Shown: in pieces, positions 16,462 to 25,520 of the stretch | Layout of the letters: each line of letters opens with the position of its first letter | Numbering within the stretch: the first letter of the stretch is position 1 | Assembly (NCBI RefSeq): GCF_000763385.1 | Contig: NZ_JQFA01000004.1 | Location: 124,001-188,000, forward strand | Reading direction: 5' to 3' | Source: Leptolyngbya sp. KIOST-1 | Lineage (GTDB): Bacteria > Cyanobacteriota > Cyanobacteriia > Phormidesmidales > Phormidesmidaceae | DNA length: 64,000 nt | Translations under genes and position numbers: made by a program | The notes under the pieces: model-generated | Seen by the model: the letters and a program-made list of their open reading frames with translations, nothing else | Told to the model about the DNA's origin: nothing | Database searches by the model: none

Positions 16462-18777
16462 TCAGGAAAGGGCGGTCACGGGCACCTGAGCAAAATAGCG
16501 GCGGCGAAACTGCTCCTCCTGCACAGCGTCCAGAAAGCGCTGCACCTGCGCTCGCTCGGGCGCTGAACTGGGGTCAGGGGAACCAGAGCTAGCCCGAACG
16601 GCGATCGCATCGTCATCCAGGTCGGTGATCTCAAACCCAGACACCTGAAGGGCAGACAGACCGATGGCCAGACTGGGGGCCGACAGGCGCAGCCGATCGC
16701 TGAGCTGCGATCGCGCCACCGTCTTGCCCGTGCGAACCAGGTACTTGGCCACCCCCACCAGCTCCTGCCAGACCACAACCGGGGACAGGTCATCGTCGGC
16801 TGCAAAGGTCAGGGCCAGGGGGAGACCGGTCTGCGCCGCCTGCCGCTGCCAGGCCTGCCAGTCACTCCACTGCACCGGGGCCTGATCGACCCGCAGCGCC
16901 GCAGCGGGCTCCGGGGGCACCTGCTGCCGCCAATCCAAAATGGGAACCGCTGGTGACGGCATTGCTCCAGCCGCCTCGACCTGCACCGGCCGCACATCCA
17001 CCAGCTTGACGTGGTAGCCGGTGTGACTGTTGAAGTCCAGCTCCACCACCAGGTCGCAGCGCCCCGTCGGCAGCTCGTCGCGGTAGTGGCCCCACCACTC
17101 CCCCGGAAACCCGGCCACAGCGCCGTCATCCCACAGCTCAAACTCGGTCTTGATGAAGCCGACGGTCTTGTTGTGGCGATCGCGCAGCCGCCTGTGAAAC
17201 GCATTTTGAAACCAGGCCTGGCGCACCAGCAGCTTTGGCACCGGGTTGCCCATGCCGCAGGGCTCCAGCGCCTTCAGTTGGCGAAACAGAGGCTGGCCCA
17301 GGTCGCTCACCGTCACCGCCAGATCGATTTCCAGCACCGGCTGGGGCGCGGAGTCCCCGCCCAGCTGCTCACGCACCATCCGGTTGAGCGCCGCCGCCAG
17401 CAGCTCAATGTGCTCCACCGGCAGGGTCAGCCCCGCCGCCAGGGGATGTCCCCCAAAGCCGCTGAGCAGGTCGGCCTGGGCCTGAAACAGCTGGTACAGA
17501 TCCAGCCCCTTTACCGATCGCGCCGACCCCCGCGCTAGCTGGGGGCCAGCGGTCTGGTCGGGGGGATCGAGGCGCAGCAGAATGGTGGGCCGCCCCAGGG
17601 CCTGGGCCACCTGCCCCGCCACCAGGCCCAGAATGCCCGTGGGCCACTGCTCGTCGGCCAGCACCAGACAGCGGGTGGTGGCGAGGTCGACCTGGGCCAC
17701 CCTGGCCATCACCTGCTCGTAGAGATCGCGCTGGAGGGCCTTGCGGCGGGTATTGGCCAGCTCTGCTTCGGAGGCCAGGGTTTTGCAGCGATCGCGGTCC
17801 TGGCTGGTCAGCAGCTCCACACAGAAGCTGGCATCGCCGTGGATGCGGCTGACGGCGTTGATGCGCGGCCCCAGCCCAAAGGAAATATCCGTCGGGCGAT
17901 CGCCCGTGCGCTTGCAGAGGGCCAGCAGCTCCGCCAGCCCCGGCCTGGGGTAGGGGGGGTGCGGTTGGGTCTGGGTTTGTAGCTGCGCCAGCCCCCGCTG
18001 GGCCAGGTAGCGACAGTCCCCCCGCAGCTCCACCAGGTCGGCAATCAGGCCGATCGCCACCAGATCCAGCACCGGGTCCAGGGGCGGCGGCGACGCCAGC
18101 GCTCCGTAGAGCCCCTCCAGCAGCTTGTAGGCCACCGCCACCCCCGAGAGGGTCGCCAGGGGATGCTCCGGCGGCAGCCGCCGGGGGTTGAGCAGCGCCA
18201 CTGCGCCGATGTCGGCCCCACTCTCGCCGGGCGGCAGGGTGTGGTGGTCGGTCACGATCACCGCCATGCCCAGGTCCGTGGCGTAGGCAATTTCCGCCCC
18301 GCTGGTGCTGCCGGTGTCGCAGGTGACCAGCAGGGTGGCTCCCCACTCGGCCAGCTGGTCCAGGCCGCGCCGCGACAGCCCATGGGATTCGATCAGGCGG
18401 TTGGGGATGAAGTACCTGAGCCGATCGCCCTTGGGAATCAGCTGGCCCAACCCGTCCCACAGCACCGCCGTGGCGGTTACCCCGTCCGCATCGAAGTCAC
18501 CCCAGATTGCCACCTTCTCCTGGGTGTCAATCGCCTGCTGGAGTCGGTTGACCGCGATCGCCAGGTCGGCCCCCAGGGCGCTGGCTGGCGTTGGCCGGTA
18601 GGCCGCCGGGTTGAGCCAGCCAGCCAGATCCTCAAGGGAACACACCTGGCGCTGCCATAGCACCTGGGCCAGCCAGCGGTGGTTAGGGCCTGGCAGCGCC
18701 TGGGCCACGGCATCGACCCAGCAATCGGGGCAGGGCTCGGCTGGGGGCAGCTGCCACCCCAGCGAAAGTTCATTCAT
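16462..18777 (-). CDS. recJ: Single-stranded-DNA-specific exonuclease RecJ
   Basis: This 771-residue 5'-3' exonuclease acts in recombination and mismatch or base-excision repair. The DHH phosphoesterase core shows motif I GDFDADG (D94, D96, D98), motif II VTCDTG and motif III TDHHTLPPG (D177-H-H179). The DHHA1 domain has SGFGGHPLAAGLTL, followed by an OB-fold region. It is about 190 residues longer than the E. coli protein, mainly at the C terminus, as seen in other cyanobacterial RecJ proteins. All metal ligands are present. Confidence 0.93.
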   Translation of the reverse strand: MNELSLGWQLPPAEPCPDCWVDAVAQALPGPNHRWLAQVLWQRQVCSLEDLAGWLNPAAYRPTPASALGADLAIAVNRLQQAIDTQEKVAIWGDFDADGVTATAVLWDGLGQLIPKGDRLRYFIPNRLIESHGLSRRGLDQLAEWGATLLVTCDTGSTSGAEIAYATDLGMAVIVTDHHTLPPGESGADIGAVALLNPRRLPPEHPLATLSGVAVAYKLLEGLYGALASPPPLDPVLDLVAIGLIADLVELRGDCRYLAQRGLAQLQTQTQPHPPYPRPGLAELLALCKRTGDRPTDISFGLGPRINAVSRIHGDASFCVELLTSQDRDRCKTLASEAELANTRRKALQRDLYEQVMARVAQVDLATTRCLVLADEQWPTGILGLVAGQVAQALGRPTILLRLDPPDQTAGPQLARGSARSVKGLDLYQLFQAQADLLSGFGGHPLAAGLTLPVEHIELLAAALNRMVREQLGGDSAPQPVLEIDLAVTVSDLGQPLFRQLKALEPCGMGNPVPKLLVRQAWFQNAFHRRLRDRHNKTVGFIKTEFELWDDGAVAGFPGEWWGHYRDELPTGRCDLVVELDFNSHTGYHVKLVDVRPVQVEAAGAMPSPAVPILDWRQQVPPEPAAALRVDQAPVQWSDWQAWQRQAAQTGLPLALTFAADDDLSPVVVWQELVGVAKYLVRTGKTVARSQLSDRLRLSAPSLAIGLSALQVSGFEITDLDDDAIAVRASSGSPDPSSAPERAQVQRFLDAVQEEQFRRRYFAQVPVTALS

Positions 18778-19100
18778 GTTCGATCCTAAGCAGACTTAGT
18801 CACGAAAAAGTGATATCAGAGTGGTGCAGGGTTGACGGACTGGGGCAGTTTAAATAAGCTTCCATAAAATCAGACAAGCCTAGAATTATAGATCGATGGC
18901 CTAGGATAGGGTGAATAGGGCTGAGGATTTCATCCTTTCGGATGAAAATCCCTCTTACCACCTTCTATCTTAAGGTAGATAAATTGAGGTCGGCCGCCTC
19001 TGTTGTCATTACCGCCAGCGTTCCTGAAAAAACGTCACCAGGTTTACTGATTTTCGGAAGTCCCAGGACAACGCTGCCTTAGCCCCTGAGTGGGCCAGGT
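18778..19100. promoter_or_regulatory. Divergent promoter region with a hairpin at 18925-18951
   Basis: These 323 bases separate divergent recJ and the repeat-protein gene. GGATTTCATCC (18925-18935) pairs with GGATGAAAATCC (18940-18951) over the loop TTTC with one bulged base. CTCTTACC follows, so a terminator function is weak; it could be a leader structure of the plus-strand gene. I see no gene here. Confidence 0.45.
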
Positions 19101-20222
19101 ATGTCTGGGGTCGTGTACTCCTCACCCACCACTATGACTAAACATAGCCACCCCGAGCTAGACGGGCAAAAGCCTCAAACTCTCTATACCTTCCAACTCA
19201 AGCGCCCCGGCCAAACCCTGCGCGAGCGACTCACCTGGGGAGCGGTGGGCCTGTCGGTGGGTCTGGGGGTCGCCGCCAGCGTCTTTTGGCTGGTGCCCCA
19301 GGCGCGATCGCTGTCCCTGCCTCTCTACCGAGCGGAGGCCGCGACCCAGGCCGACCCCTTTCGCCAGGGTGCCGAGCGGGCCATGGCGGCCGCCGAGCTG
19401 ACCCAAACCGCCGCCTACAGCGAGGAGTGGGCCGAGGTGGCGATGCTCTGGCAACAGGCGATCGCCCACATGCGGGCGGTGCCCAACGGCAACCCCAACG
19501 CGGCCCTGGCCCAGACTAAGGTGGGCGAGTACGAACGCAACCTCCAGTACGCCCAGAGCAACGTGGACAGCCGCCCCCACCTCACCCCCGCCGACAAAAC
19601 CTACTGGACCATTGGCTCTGACCGCGACCTGGTGATGGCCATTCAGGGGGCCCCCTCTCAGACCATGCAGCACCACAATGCCTGCCAGCAAACCCTGCGC
19701 TACGGCAACAGCCTGGTCGAACTGCACAACGGCTATGTCAAGCAGTACGACAACGGGGAAGGCAACCTGCGGGTGCTGGCCAACAGCCCCCTGGTGGTTT
19801 CTACCCAAGCCCCCGAGAACCACTGGACCCTGGGGTCAACCCAGGCCGAAGTGGTACAGGTTCAGGGCGCACCGACCCGTCAGGAGCAGTACACCTCCCA
19901 GCAATTTACAACCCTCTACTACGGCAAGAGTTCGGTGCTGTTTGAAAATGGCCACGCGATTGGCTACCTCAACTCCGACAACACTCTGAAAGTATCGCTC
20001 CAGCTGCCGCCCCTACCGCCAGAGCAACCCACCCCCCAATTCTGGACCATGGGGTCGAGCCGGGGTGACGTGCTGCGGGCCGAGGGCCAAACCCCCATGG
20101 CGGTCAGCCGCAATGACACCAACTGCGAGGAGGTATTTCACTTCAGCGAGGGCGAGGTGTCCTTCCGCCAGGGGCTGGTGACGGGGTACCGCGATCGCGG
20201 CGGCGCTCTCAAGGTCCGCTAG
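19101..20222 (+). CDS. Membrane-anchored protein with three WT(I/L/M)GS repeats
   Basis: This is a 373-residue protein I do not recognise by name. After a cytoplasmic stretch there is one membrane segment (about 46-66), then a helical region (about 80-155: EWAEVAMLWQQAIAHMRAVPNGNPNAALAQTKVGEYERNLQYAQ) like the small helical module of many cyanobacterial envelope proteins. Three copies of a module of about 58 residues follow, starting at residues 168 (YWTIGSDRDLV), 242 (WTLGSTQAEVV) and 315 (WTMGSSRGDVL). Each module has a GAPT/GQTP-like turn and ends in a strand such as GYLNSDNTLKV. The pattern recalls BamE/SmpA-type domains. An envelope scaffold or binding role is inference. Confidence 0.75.
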   Translation: MSGVVYSSPTTMTKHSHPELDGQKPQTLYTFQLKRPGQTLRERLTWGAVGLSVGLGVAASVFWLVPQARSLSLPLYRAEAATQADPFRQGAERAMAAAELTQTAAYSEEWAEVAMLWQQAIAHMRAVPNGNPNAALAQTKVGEYERNLQYAQSNVDSRPHLTPADKTYWTIGSDRDLVMAIQGAPSQTMQHHNACQQTLRYGNSLVELHNGYVKQYDNGEGNLRVLANSPLVVSTQAPENHWTLGSTQAEVVQVQGAPTRQEQYTSQQFTTLYYGKSSVLFENGHAIGYLNSDNTLKVSLQLPPLPPEQPTPQFWTMGSSRGDVLRAEGQTPMAVSRNDTNCEEVFHFSEGEVSFRQGLVTGYRDRGGALKVR

Positions 20223-20427
20223 GGACGTTCCCCATATCCCCAGAATCGGCTCCGGCCCTGGTTCTACCCGCCCCAGGGCCACTCCACGCGGCCAGCCATT
20301 CAGGGGTTCAACCCCCCAGGGGGGACCAACAGCGCTACCCTAGAGCCGAGGACAGATTTTGGTGCATCATTTCAACGCAATGCCCCTATGCTTAGACCAA
20401 TGACCTAGCCTGCCCTGCCCCCGCTCT

Positions 20428-21915
20428 GTGGATGACGCTCCCGCCGCTATCGATTTAGTCATCGTCGACGACGATACTGAAACCGCGTGCCTGCTGCAAC
20501 GGCTGCTGAGCCAGCAGGGGTACAAAATTCTGGTGGCCGAAAGTGGGCAGCAGGCGATCGCGTATATCTCCGCCTCAAAACCGGGTCTGGTGCTGCTCGA
20601 TCTGCTGCTGCCGGACATGGACGGCTATACCCTGTGCCAGCAGCTCAAGCACGATCCGTTGACCACCGAGATTCCAGTCATTGTCCTCAGTTCGCTAGTA
20701 GACTCCATCGACAAGGTCAAGGCGTTTCAGGCGGGGGCCACCGACTACATCACCAAACCGTTTGCTGTGCAGGAGGTGCTGGTGCGGGTGCAGAACCAGC
20801 TGCGGTTGGCCCAGCAGCGGCAGCAGCTCAGCCAGCAAAACGCCCTGCTCACCCAGGAGGTGCAGGAGCGCACCAAGATGGAACGGGCGCTGATGGCCGC
20901 CGAAACCAACTACCGCAGCATTTTTGAGAATGCAACGGTGGGCATCTTCAAGGCATCAGTGGACGGTCAGCTGCTCAGCGTCAACCCATCCATGGCTCGC
21001 CTCTACGGCTACGACTCCGCCCAGGCGATGGTGGACACCATCGCCGATATCAGCCGCCAGATCTATCTCCAGCCCAAGCGTCGCGATGAGCTGGTGGTCT
21101 ACCTGAATCGCTTTGACAAGATTACCGACGCTGAGTCAGAGGTATTTCGCAAAGACGGCACCACTTTTTGGGTCAGCGAAGACATTTGGAAAGTGTGGGA
21201 TAAAGAAGGCAACTTCCTACACTACGAGGGCATCGTTCACGACATCAGCGAGCGGCGCCAGATGGAGACCGAACTGCGCCAGCAGCGGCAGCAGGCCGAT
21301 CGCCTGCTGGTCAACATTTTGCCCTACCGCATTGCCCAGCGGCTCAAGGGCGGAGCTCGCACCATTGCCGAAAGCCTGGACCAGGTCAGCGTGCTGTTTG
21401 CCGACCTGGTTAACTTTACCGCCGCCTCCAGCCAGATGACGCCGCGCCAGCTGGTCAAGATGCTGAACGAAGTGTTCTCCATGTTTGACCAGCTGGCCGA
21501 GTTTCATCGGCTAGAAAAGATCAAGACCATCGGCGATGCCTACATGGTGGCCGGGGGGCTGCCCACCCTCAACGATGACCACGCCGCTGCGATCGCCCAA
21601 TTTGCCCTCGACATCTGTGACGCTATTAAGCAGTTCCCCCGACCTGACGGCAACACCTTTCAAATTCGGGTGGGCATCAACACAGGTCCGGTCGTCGCCG
21701 GGGTGATTGGCCGACGCAAGTTTGCTTACGACCTCTGGGGCGACACCGTCAATATTGCCAGCCGCATGGAGGCCACAGGCGAGGCCCAACGGATTCAGGT
21801 AACGCCCGAGCTATACGAAAAGCTCAAGGACCAGTTTCAGTTTGAGCCCCGGGGCTATGTGGCGGTCAAAGGTCGGGGCCAGATGATGACCTACTGGCTC
21901 GTAGGGCGACGCTAA
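20428..21915 (+). CDS. Response regulator-PAS-class III adenylate cyclase
   Basis: This 495-residue signalling enzyme has a receiver domain at 8-125 (acidic pocket DDD, phospho-acceptor D58, K110 in TKPF), a short coiled coil, a PAS domain (about 155-275) and a class III nucleotide cyclase domain (about 315-495). Catalytic residues are present: metal ligands D326 (SVLFADLVNF) and D370, adenine-specifying K366 (KTIGDAYM) and D435 (YDLWGDTVN), and transition-state N442 and R446. The K/D pair predicts cAMP rather than cGMP. The start is a GTG at 20428. A receiver at the N terminus implies control by an unlinked histidine kinase. The next gene makes a second cyclic nucleotide signal. Confidence 0.9.
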   Translation: MDDAPAAIDLVIVDDDTETACLLQRLLSQQGYKILVAESGQQAIAYISASKPGLVLLDLLLPDMDGYTLCQQLKHDPLTTEIPVIVLSSLVDSIDKVKAFQAGATDYITKPFAVQEVLVRVQNQLRLAQQRQQLSQQNALLTQEVQERTKMERALMAAETNYRSIFENATVGIFKASVDGQLLSVNPSMARLYGYDSAQAMVDTIADISRQIYLQPKRRDELVVYLNRFDKITDAESEVFRKDGTTFWVSEDIWKVWDKEGNFLHYEGIVHDISERRQMETELRQQRQQADRLLVNILPYRIAQRLKGGARTIAESLDQVSVLFADLVNFTAASSQMTPRQLVKMLNEVFSMFDQLAEFHRLEKIKTIGDAYMVAGGLPTLNDDHAAAIAQFALDICDAIKQFPRPDGNTFQIRVGINTGPVVAGVIGRRKFAYDLWGDTVNIASRMEATGEAQRIQVTPELYEKLKDQFQFEPRGYVAVKGRGQMMTYWLVGRR

Positions 21916-22292
21916 ATCAGCTACACCAGCTCTAGAGGTCGCTATGCTAGCGTAATCGAGGCCTGGTTCGAGGTCACTTCACTGTCTGGGGCAGCATTCT
22001 ATCTGGCACAGCCTTTTGTGCGAGGACACCGCCCCCCACGGGAACGCTAGGGGGTAAGGCAAAAACACCCCACTGCCCTTGGGCGGAGGAGTGAGGGAGG
22101 AGGCGTTGATCAGGTGATATAGCGATGGCCATTGCGCCTAGGCCATTGGCCGCTTCCAAAGGCAAAAAACTGGGGCGGCGCAATGGCGTATAGCCATCGC
22201 TTCAGGAGCATTGGTCATGTCCTAACGGTTCTGGCGATGGCTATATTGGGTCGCGCCGGGGCCTGGCAAGGCTCGGGTAGAGGGTGGCAGGG
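21916..22292. other. Intergenic region carrying dispersed repeat family A copy 2
   Basis: These 377 bases lie between the adenylate cyclase and the diguanylate cyclase. Apart from the repeat at 22118-22246 I see no gene. The repeat ends 46 bases before the ATG of the diguanylate cyclase, so its hairpins would lie in that leader if transcription starts upstream. Confidence 0.6.
22118..22246. repeat. Dispersed double-hairpin repeat, family A copy 2
   Basis: It begins TATAGCGATGGCCATTGCGC and ends GGCGATGGCTATAT. Two adjacent stems are visible: the 5' half (GCGATGGCCATTGCGCC with GGCGCAATGG and CCATCGC), and TATAGCCATCGC (22189-22200) with GCGATGGCTATA (22234-22245), a perfect 12-bp match. It is non-coding and has no transposase, resembling a MITE or REP-like element. 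Confidence 0.85.
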
Positions 22293-24305
22293 ATGTCGTT
22301 ACGTCAACAGGCAACGGTTTTGATCGCGAAGGCTGCCCCCCACCAGGCTGAGGCCCTGGCCCAGCTCCTGTCTACCGCCGGCCACCGGGTGCAGATCTGT
22401 ACAGAAACGGAGGTGCTGCTCCGGGCAGGGTCGTCAGACCCGCTGCCCGATCTGATCATCCTACAGGTCGCCGGGGCCAGCAGCTGGGGCTATACCCTGG
22501 GCCAAAAGCTGGCCGCCAACCCCACCACAGCCGCTATACCGGTCCTCTTTGCCGGCTGGTTTGAGGATGCCCCCAGCCGCCAGCAGGTGTTTACCTCGGG
22601 GGGCCAAGACTATTTAACCTACCCCTTTGTCGCCGCCGATGTGACCGCGCGAGTCGACCACTGGCTGGCGGTCACCGCCGCCCCATCTACCCGCCCTACT
22701 CTGCTGAAGGACAGCCTGCAGCGACTGCACAACACGCTCGATCTAGAGACAATTTTGCAGACCGCCGTGCAGGACGTGCGGCAGCAGATCCAGGCCGATC
22801 GCGTGATTATCTACCAGTTTGGCCGCAACGGCCGCGGCCTGGTCACCCACGAAGCCGTTGTCGATGAATCGCTGTCGGTACTGCACCGCCAGGTAGAAGA
22901 CGCCTGCTTTGACCAGGAGCACGCCGCCAAGTATTGGTCGGGGCGAATTGGCCAGATTAACGATGTGGAAGCGCTGGGCAACGTGAGCCAGTGCTATCGA
23001 GCAATGCTGCGGAGCTTTGACATTCGAGCCAACCTGGTTGCCCCGATTATTCACAATCTGCCTGGGCAGCCCCGCTACCTGTGGGGCCTGATCATTGTGC
23101 ACCAGTGCTACGGGCCCCGATGCTGGCAGCCCCACGAGATTGATCTCCTGCTTGAGATCTCGGCCCACCTGGCGATCGCCCTGCAGCAGAGCCACCTGTT
23201 TGAACAGGTCCGGCACCAGGCTCGCCAGGAGATGTTGCTCAACCACATTCTCGACGAAATTCGCGCCAGCCTGGACGTCCAGCACATTCTCACCTGCACC
23301 GTCGAGCACCTGGGCAATGCCCTCCGCCTGCGCCAGTGCGGGATTACCCTGCTGCAACACAATCTGGCGAACCTACCCACGCCGTTTGTGGTTGCCGTGC
23401 CGTCGCCTGGCATGAGTGAACCCACCGTTCCGCTAGAAATTACCGATGCGCTGCGACAGCAGCTGATGCTGGACAGCAGCCTGGTGGTTTTGCCCTACCG
23501 GGTCAATCCGCTGCAGCTGCGACCCAATGCCTCCCAGCTGGTGGTGCAGGGGGACACAACCTACCTGGCCACGGCCATTCGAATCGAAAACCAAGTGCAG
23601 GGGGTACTGTGGGCCTGCCCCAGCCCTGACTACCTGAGCGCCATTGAGCACAAAAGCCTCTGGACGCAAAGCGATCTGAGCCTGATTGAAGAAGTGACGC
23701 TGCAGCTCAGTCAGGCGTTGCAGCAGGCCACCCTCTACCAGCAGCTCCAGGCCGCTAACGATGAGCTGCAGCGGCTGGCCCACCTCGACGGCCTGACCCA
23801 GATTGCCAACCGCCGCGAGTTTGACCGCTACCTGGCCCAGGAGTGGCAGCGCCTGCAGCGAGAACAGGGCAGTTTGGCCCTGGTACTGGCCGATGTCGAC
23901 TATTTCAAGGGCTATAACGACACCTACGGCCACCTGGCGGGCGACGACTGCCTGCGATCGATCGCCCGCCTGCTGGCCCAGGTGACCAAGCGCCCCGCCG
24001 ATCTGGCCGCCCGCTACGGGGGCGAAGAGTTTGCCCTGATCTTGCCCAACACGACCGCGGCCGGGGCGATCGCCCTAGCCGCGGCAGCCCAGACCTACCT
24101 CACGCGTCTCGCCATTGCCAACGCCGCCTCCCCGCTGTACGGGCAGGTTACCGTCAGCTTTGGCATTGCCGTCCTCATTCCGACCCCTGCTCTGCCCACC
24201 GAAACGTTGATTCAGCGGGCCGATCAGGCCCTCTACGCCGCTAAGGAGAATGGCCGCAACCGCTACTGCCTGTGGTCGGAGGCGATAGAATCAGCAAATG
24301 CCTGA
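22293..24305 (+). CDS. Degenerate receiver-DXCF cyanobacteriochrome GAF-GAF-GGDEF diguanylate cyclase
   Basis: This is a 670-residue protein. Residues about 7-125 form a receiver-like domain whose phospho-acceptor is Q58 and whose usual lysine is Y110, so it should not be phosphorylated. Residues about 145-305 match a bilin-binding cyanobacteriochrome GAF: VTHEAVV, the DXCF motif D203-A-C205-F, the canonical chromophore cysteine C234 (VSQCYRAML), FDIRANLVAPII and YLWGLIIVHQCYGPRCW. Residues about 315-480 form a second, non-bilin GAF. The GGDEF domain follows, with active site G576-G-E-E-F and the inhibitory RxxD site R567-D570 intact. It should make cyclic di-GMP under light control. The ATG at 22293 is chosen over a GTG three codons upstream. 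Its end overlaps the dus gene by 8 bases. Confidence 0.87.
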   Translation: MSLRQQATVLIAKAAPHQAEALAQLLSTAGHRVQICTETEVLLRAGSSDPLPDLIILQVAGASSWGYTLGQKLAANPTTAAIPVLFAGWFEDAPSRQQVFTSGGQDYLTYPFVAADVTARVDHWLAVTAAPSTRPTLLKDSLQRLHNTLDLETILQTAVQDVRQQIQADRVIIYQFGRNGRGLVTHEAVVDESLSVLHRQVEDACFDQEHAAKYWSGRIGQINDVEALGNVSQCYRAMLRSFDIRANLVAPIIHNLPGQPRYLWGLIIVHQCYGPRCWQPHEIDLLLEISAHLAIALQQSHLFEQVRHQARQEMLLNHILDEIRASLDVQHILTCTVEHLGNALRLRQCGITLLQHNLANLPTPFVVAVPSPGMSEPTVPLEITDALRQQLMLDSSLVVLPYRVNPLQLRPNASQLVVQGDTTYLATAIRIENQVQGVLWACPSPDYLSAIEHKSLWTQSDLSLIEEVTLQLSQALQQATLYQQLQAANDELQRLAHLDGLTQIANRREFDRYLAQEWQRLQREQGSLALVLADVDYFKGYNDTYGHLAGDDCLRSIARLLAQVTKRPADLAARYGGEEFALILPNTTAAGAIALAAAAQTYLTRLAIANAASPLYGQVTVSFGIAVLIPTPALPTETLIQRADQALYAAKENGRNRYCLWSEAIESANA

Positions 24306-25341
24306 TTTAGCCACCGTTAGCCTGTCCCCCGCCCTGCAGCAGCGACTGCGATCGCCCCTGGTGATCGGTTCTGTCACCGTGCCCAGCCGGGTGCTGCAGT
24401 CGCCCCTCTCCGGCGTCACCGATCGCGCCTTTCGCCAGCTGGTGCGCCGCTACGCCCCCAGCTCCATGCTGTATACCGAGATGGTTCAGGCCACTGGGGT
24501 CTGTCAGGCCCAGCAGCTCGAAAAAATCATGGACATTGACCCCAGCGAGCAGCCGATCAGCGTTCAGCTGTTTGACTGTCGGCCCGACTTTATGGCCGCC
24601 GCCGCTCGCAAAGCCGTGGCCGAAGGGGCCAGAACCATCGACATCAACATGGGCTGTCCGGTCAACAAAATCACCAAAAAAGGCGGGGGCTCGTCGCTGC
24701 TGCGCCAGCCCGAGGTGGCCGCGGCGATCGTGCGCACTGTAGCTGAGGCCGTTCCTGTCCCCGTCACCGTCAAAACCCGGATTGGCTGGGATGACGACCA
24801 CATCAACGCCGTCGAATTTGCCCGCCAGATGGAAGCTGCCGGAGCCCAAATGCTCACCCTCCACGGCCGCACCCGCAGCCAGGGCTATCACGGTCCGGCC
24901 CGCTGGGAGTGGATCGCCCGAGTCAAGGCGGCGCTGTCCATTCCCGTCATCGCCAATGGCGATATTGTTTCGGTGGCGGCGGCGGCACGCTGCCTGGAGC
25001 AAACCGGGGCCGATGGAGTGATGTGCTCGCGGGGCACTCTGGGCTATCCCTTTCTGGTGGGTGAAATTGACCAGTTTCTCAAAACCGGCTGCGTCCCGCC
25101 GGCCCCCACCTCCAGGGACCGACTGGGGTGCGCCCGAGAGCACCTGGGCCTGCTGTGGCAGTACAAGGGCCAGAAGGGCATTCACCAGGCCCGCAAACAC
25201 ATGGCCTGGTACGTCAAAGGGTTTGAGGGGGCCGCTCCCCTGCGCCAGCAGCTCTGCCAGATCGATACGGTGGAGGCGGGCTACGCTCTGCTGGATGGCG
25301 CGATCGCCAATTTGGTCTCCCCGGCGGCCCTGGCCCGCTAG
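24298..25341 (+). CDS. dus: tRNA-dihydrouridine synthase (DusB-like)
   Basis: This 347-residue flavoenzyme reduces specific uridines in tRNA D-loops. Family motifs include LQSPLSGVTDRAFRQLVRRY, TEMVQATGV, ISVQLFDCRPDFMAAAA, DINMGCPVNKITKKGGGSSLL with the catalytic cysteine, VTVKTRIGWDD, LHGRTRSQGY and VIANGDIVS. The C-terminal helical region ends HQARKHMAWYVKGFEGA. It starts 8 bases before the end of the diguanylate cyclase gene, suggesting co-transcription and coupled translation. Confidence 0.93.
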   Translation: MPDLATVSLSPALQQRLRSPLVIGSVTVPSRVLQSPLSGVTDRAFRQLVRRYAPSSMLYTEMVQATGVCQAQQLEKIMDIDPSEQPISVQLFDCRPDFMAAAARKAVAEGARTIDINMGCPVNKITKKGGGSSLLRQPEVAAAIVRTVAEAVPVPVTVKTRIGWDDDHINAVEFARQMEAAGAQMLTLHGRTRSQGYHGPARWEWIARVKAALSIPVIANGDIVSVAAAARCLEQTGADGVMCSRGTLGYPFLVGEIDQFLKTGCVPPAPTSRDRLGCAREHLGLLWQYKGQKGIHQARKHMAWYVKGFEGAAPLRQQLCQIDTVEAGYALLDGAIANLVSPAALAR

Positions 25342-25520
25342 GCCTGTCCCTCTGGCGCTGGGCCATATAATGGTCTGTATCAGTCTCCTCAGCCCGGCTC
25401 AACCGTAGATGCTTCCGTGGCAACCCCGGCTACCCATCGGATAACCGACCCTTGACTAATGGGCTTTAAGGTAGGATCTATTAATAAATTTAATTTTGCA
25501 GTTTCCACCCCGTAACCTCC

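Noticed and set aside
17405..18460. Long second open frame inside recJ on the same strand
   Set aside because: It is a shadow frame of a GC-rich gene, full of Gly/Arg/Pro with no family match, while the recJ frame has all catalytic motifs.
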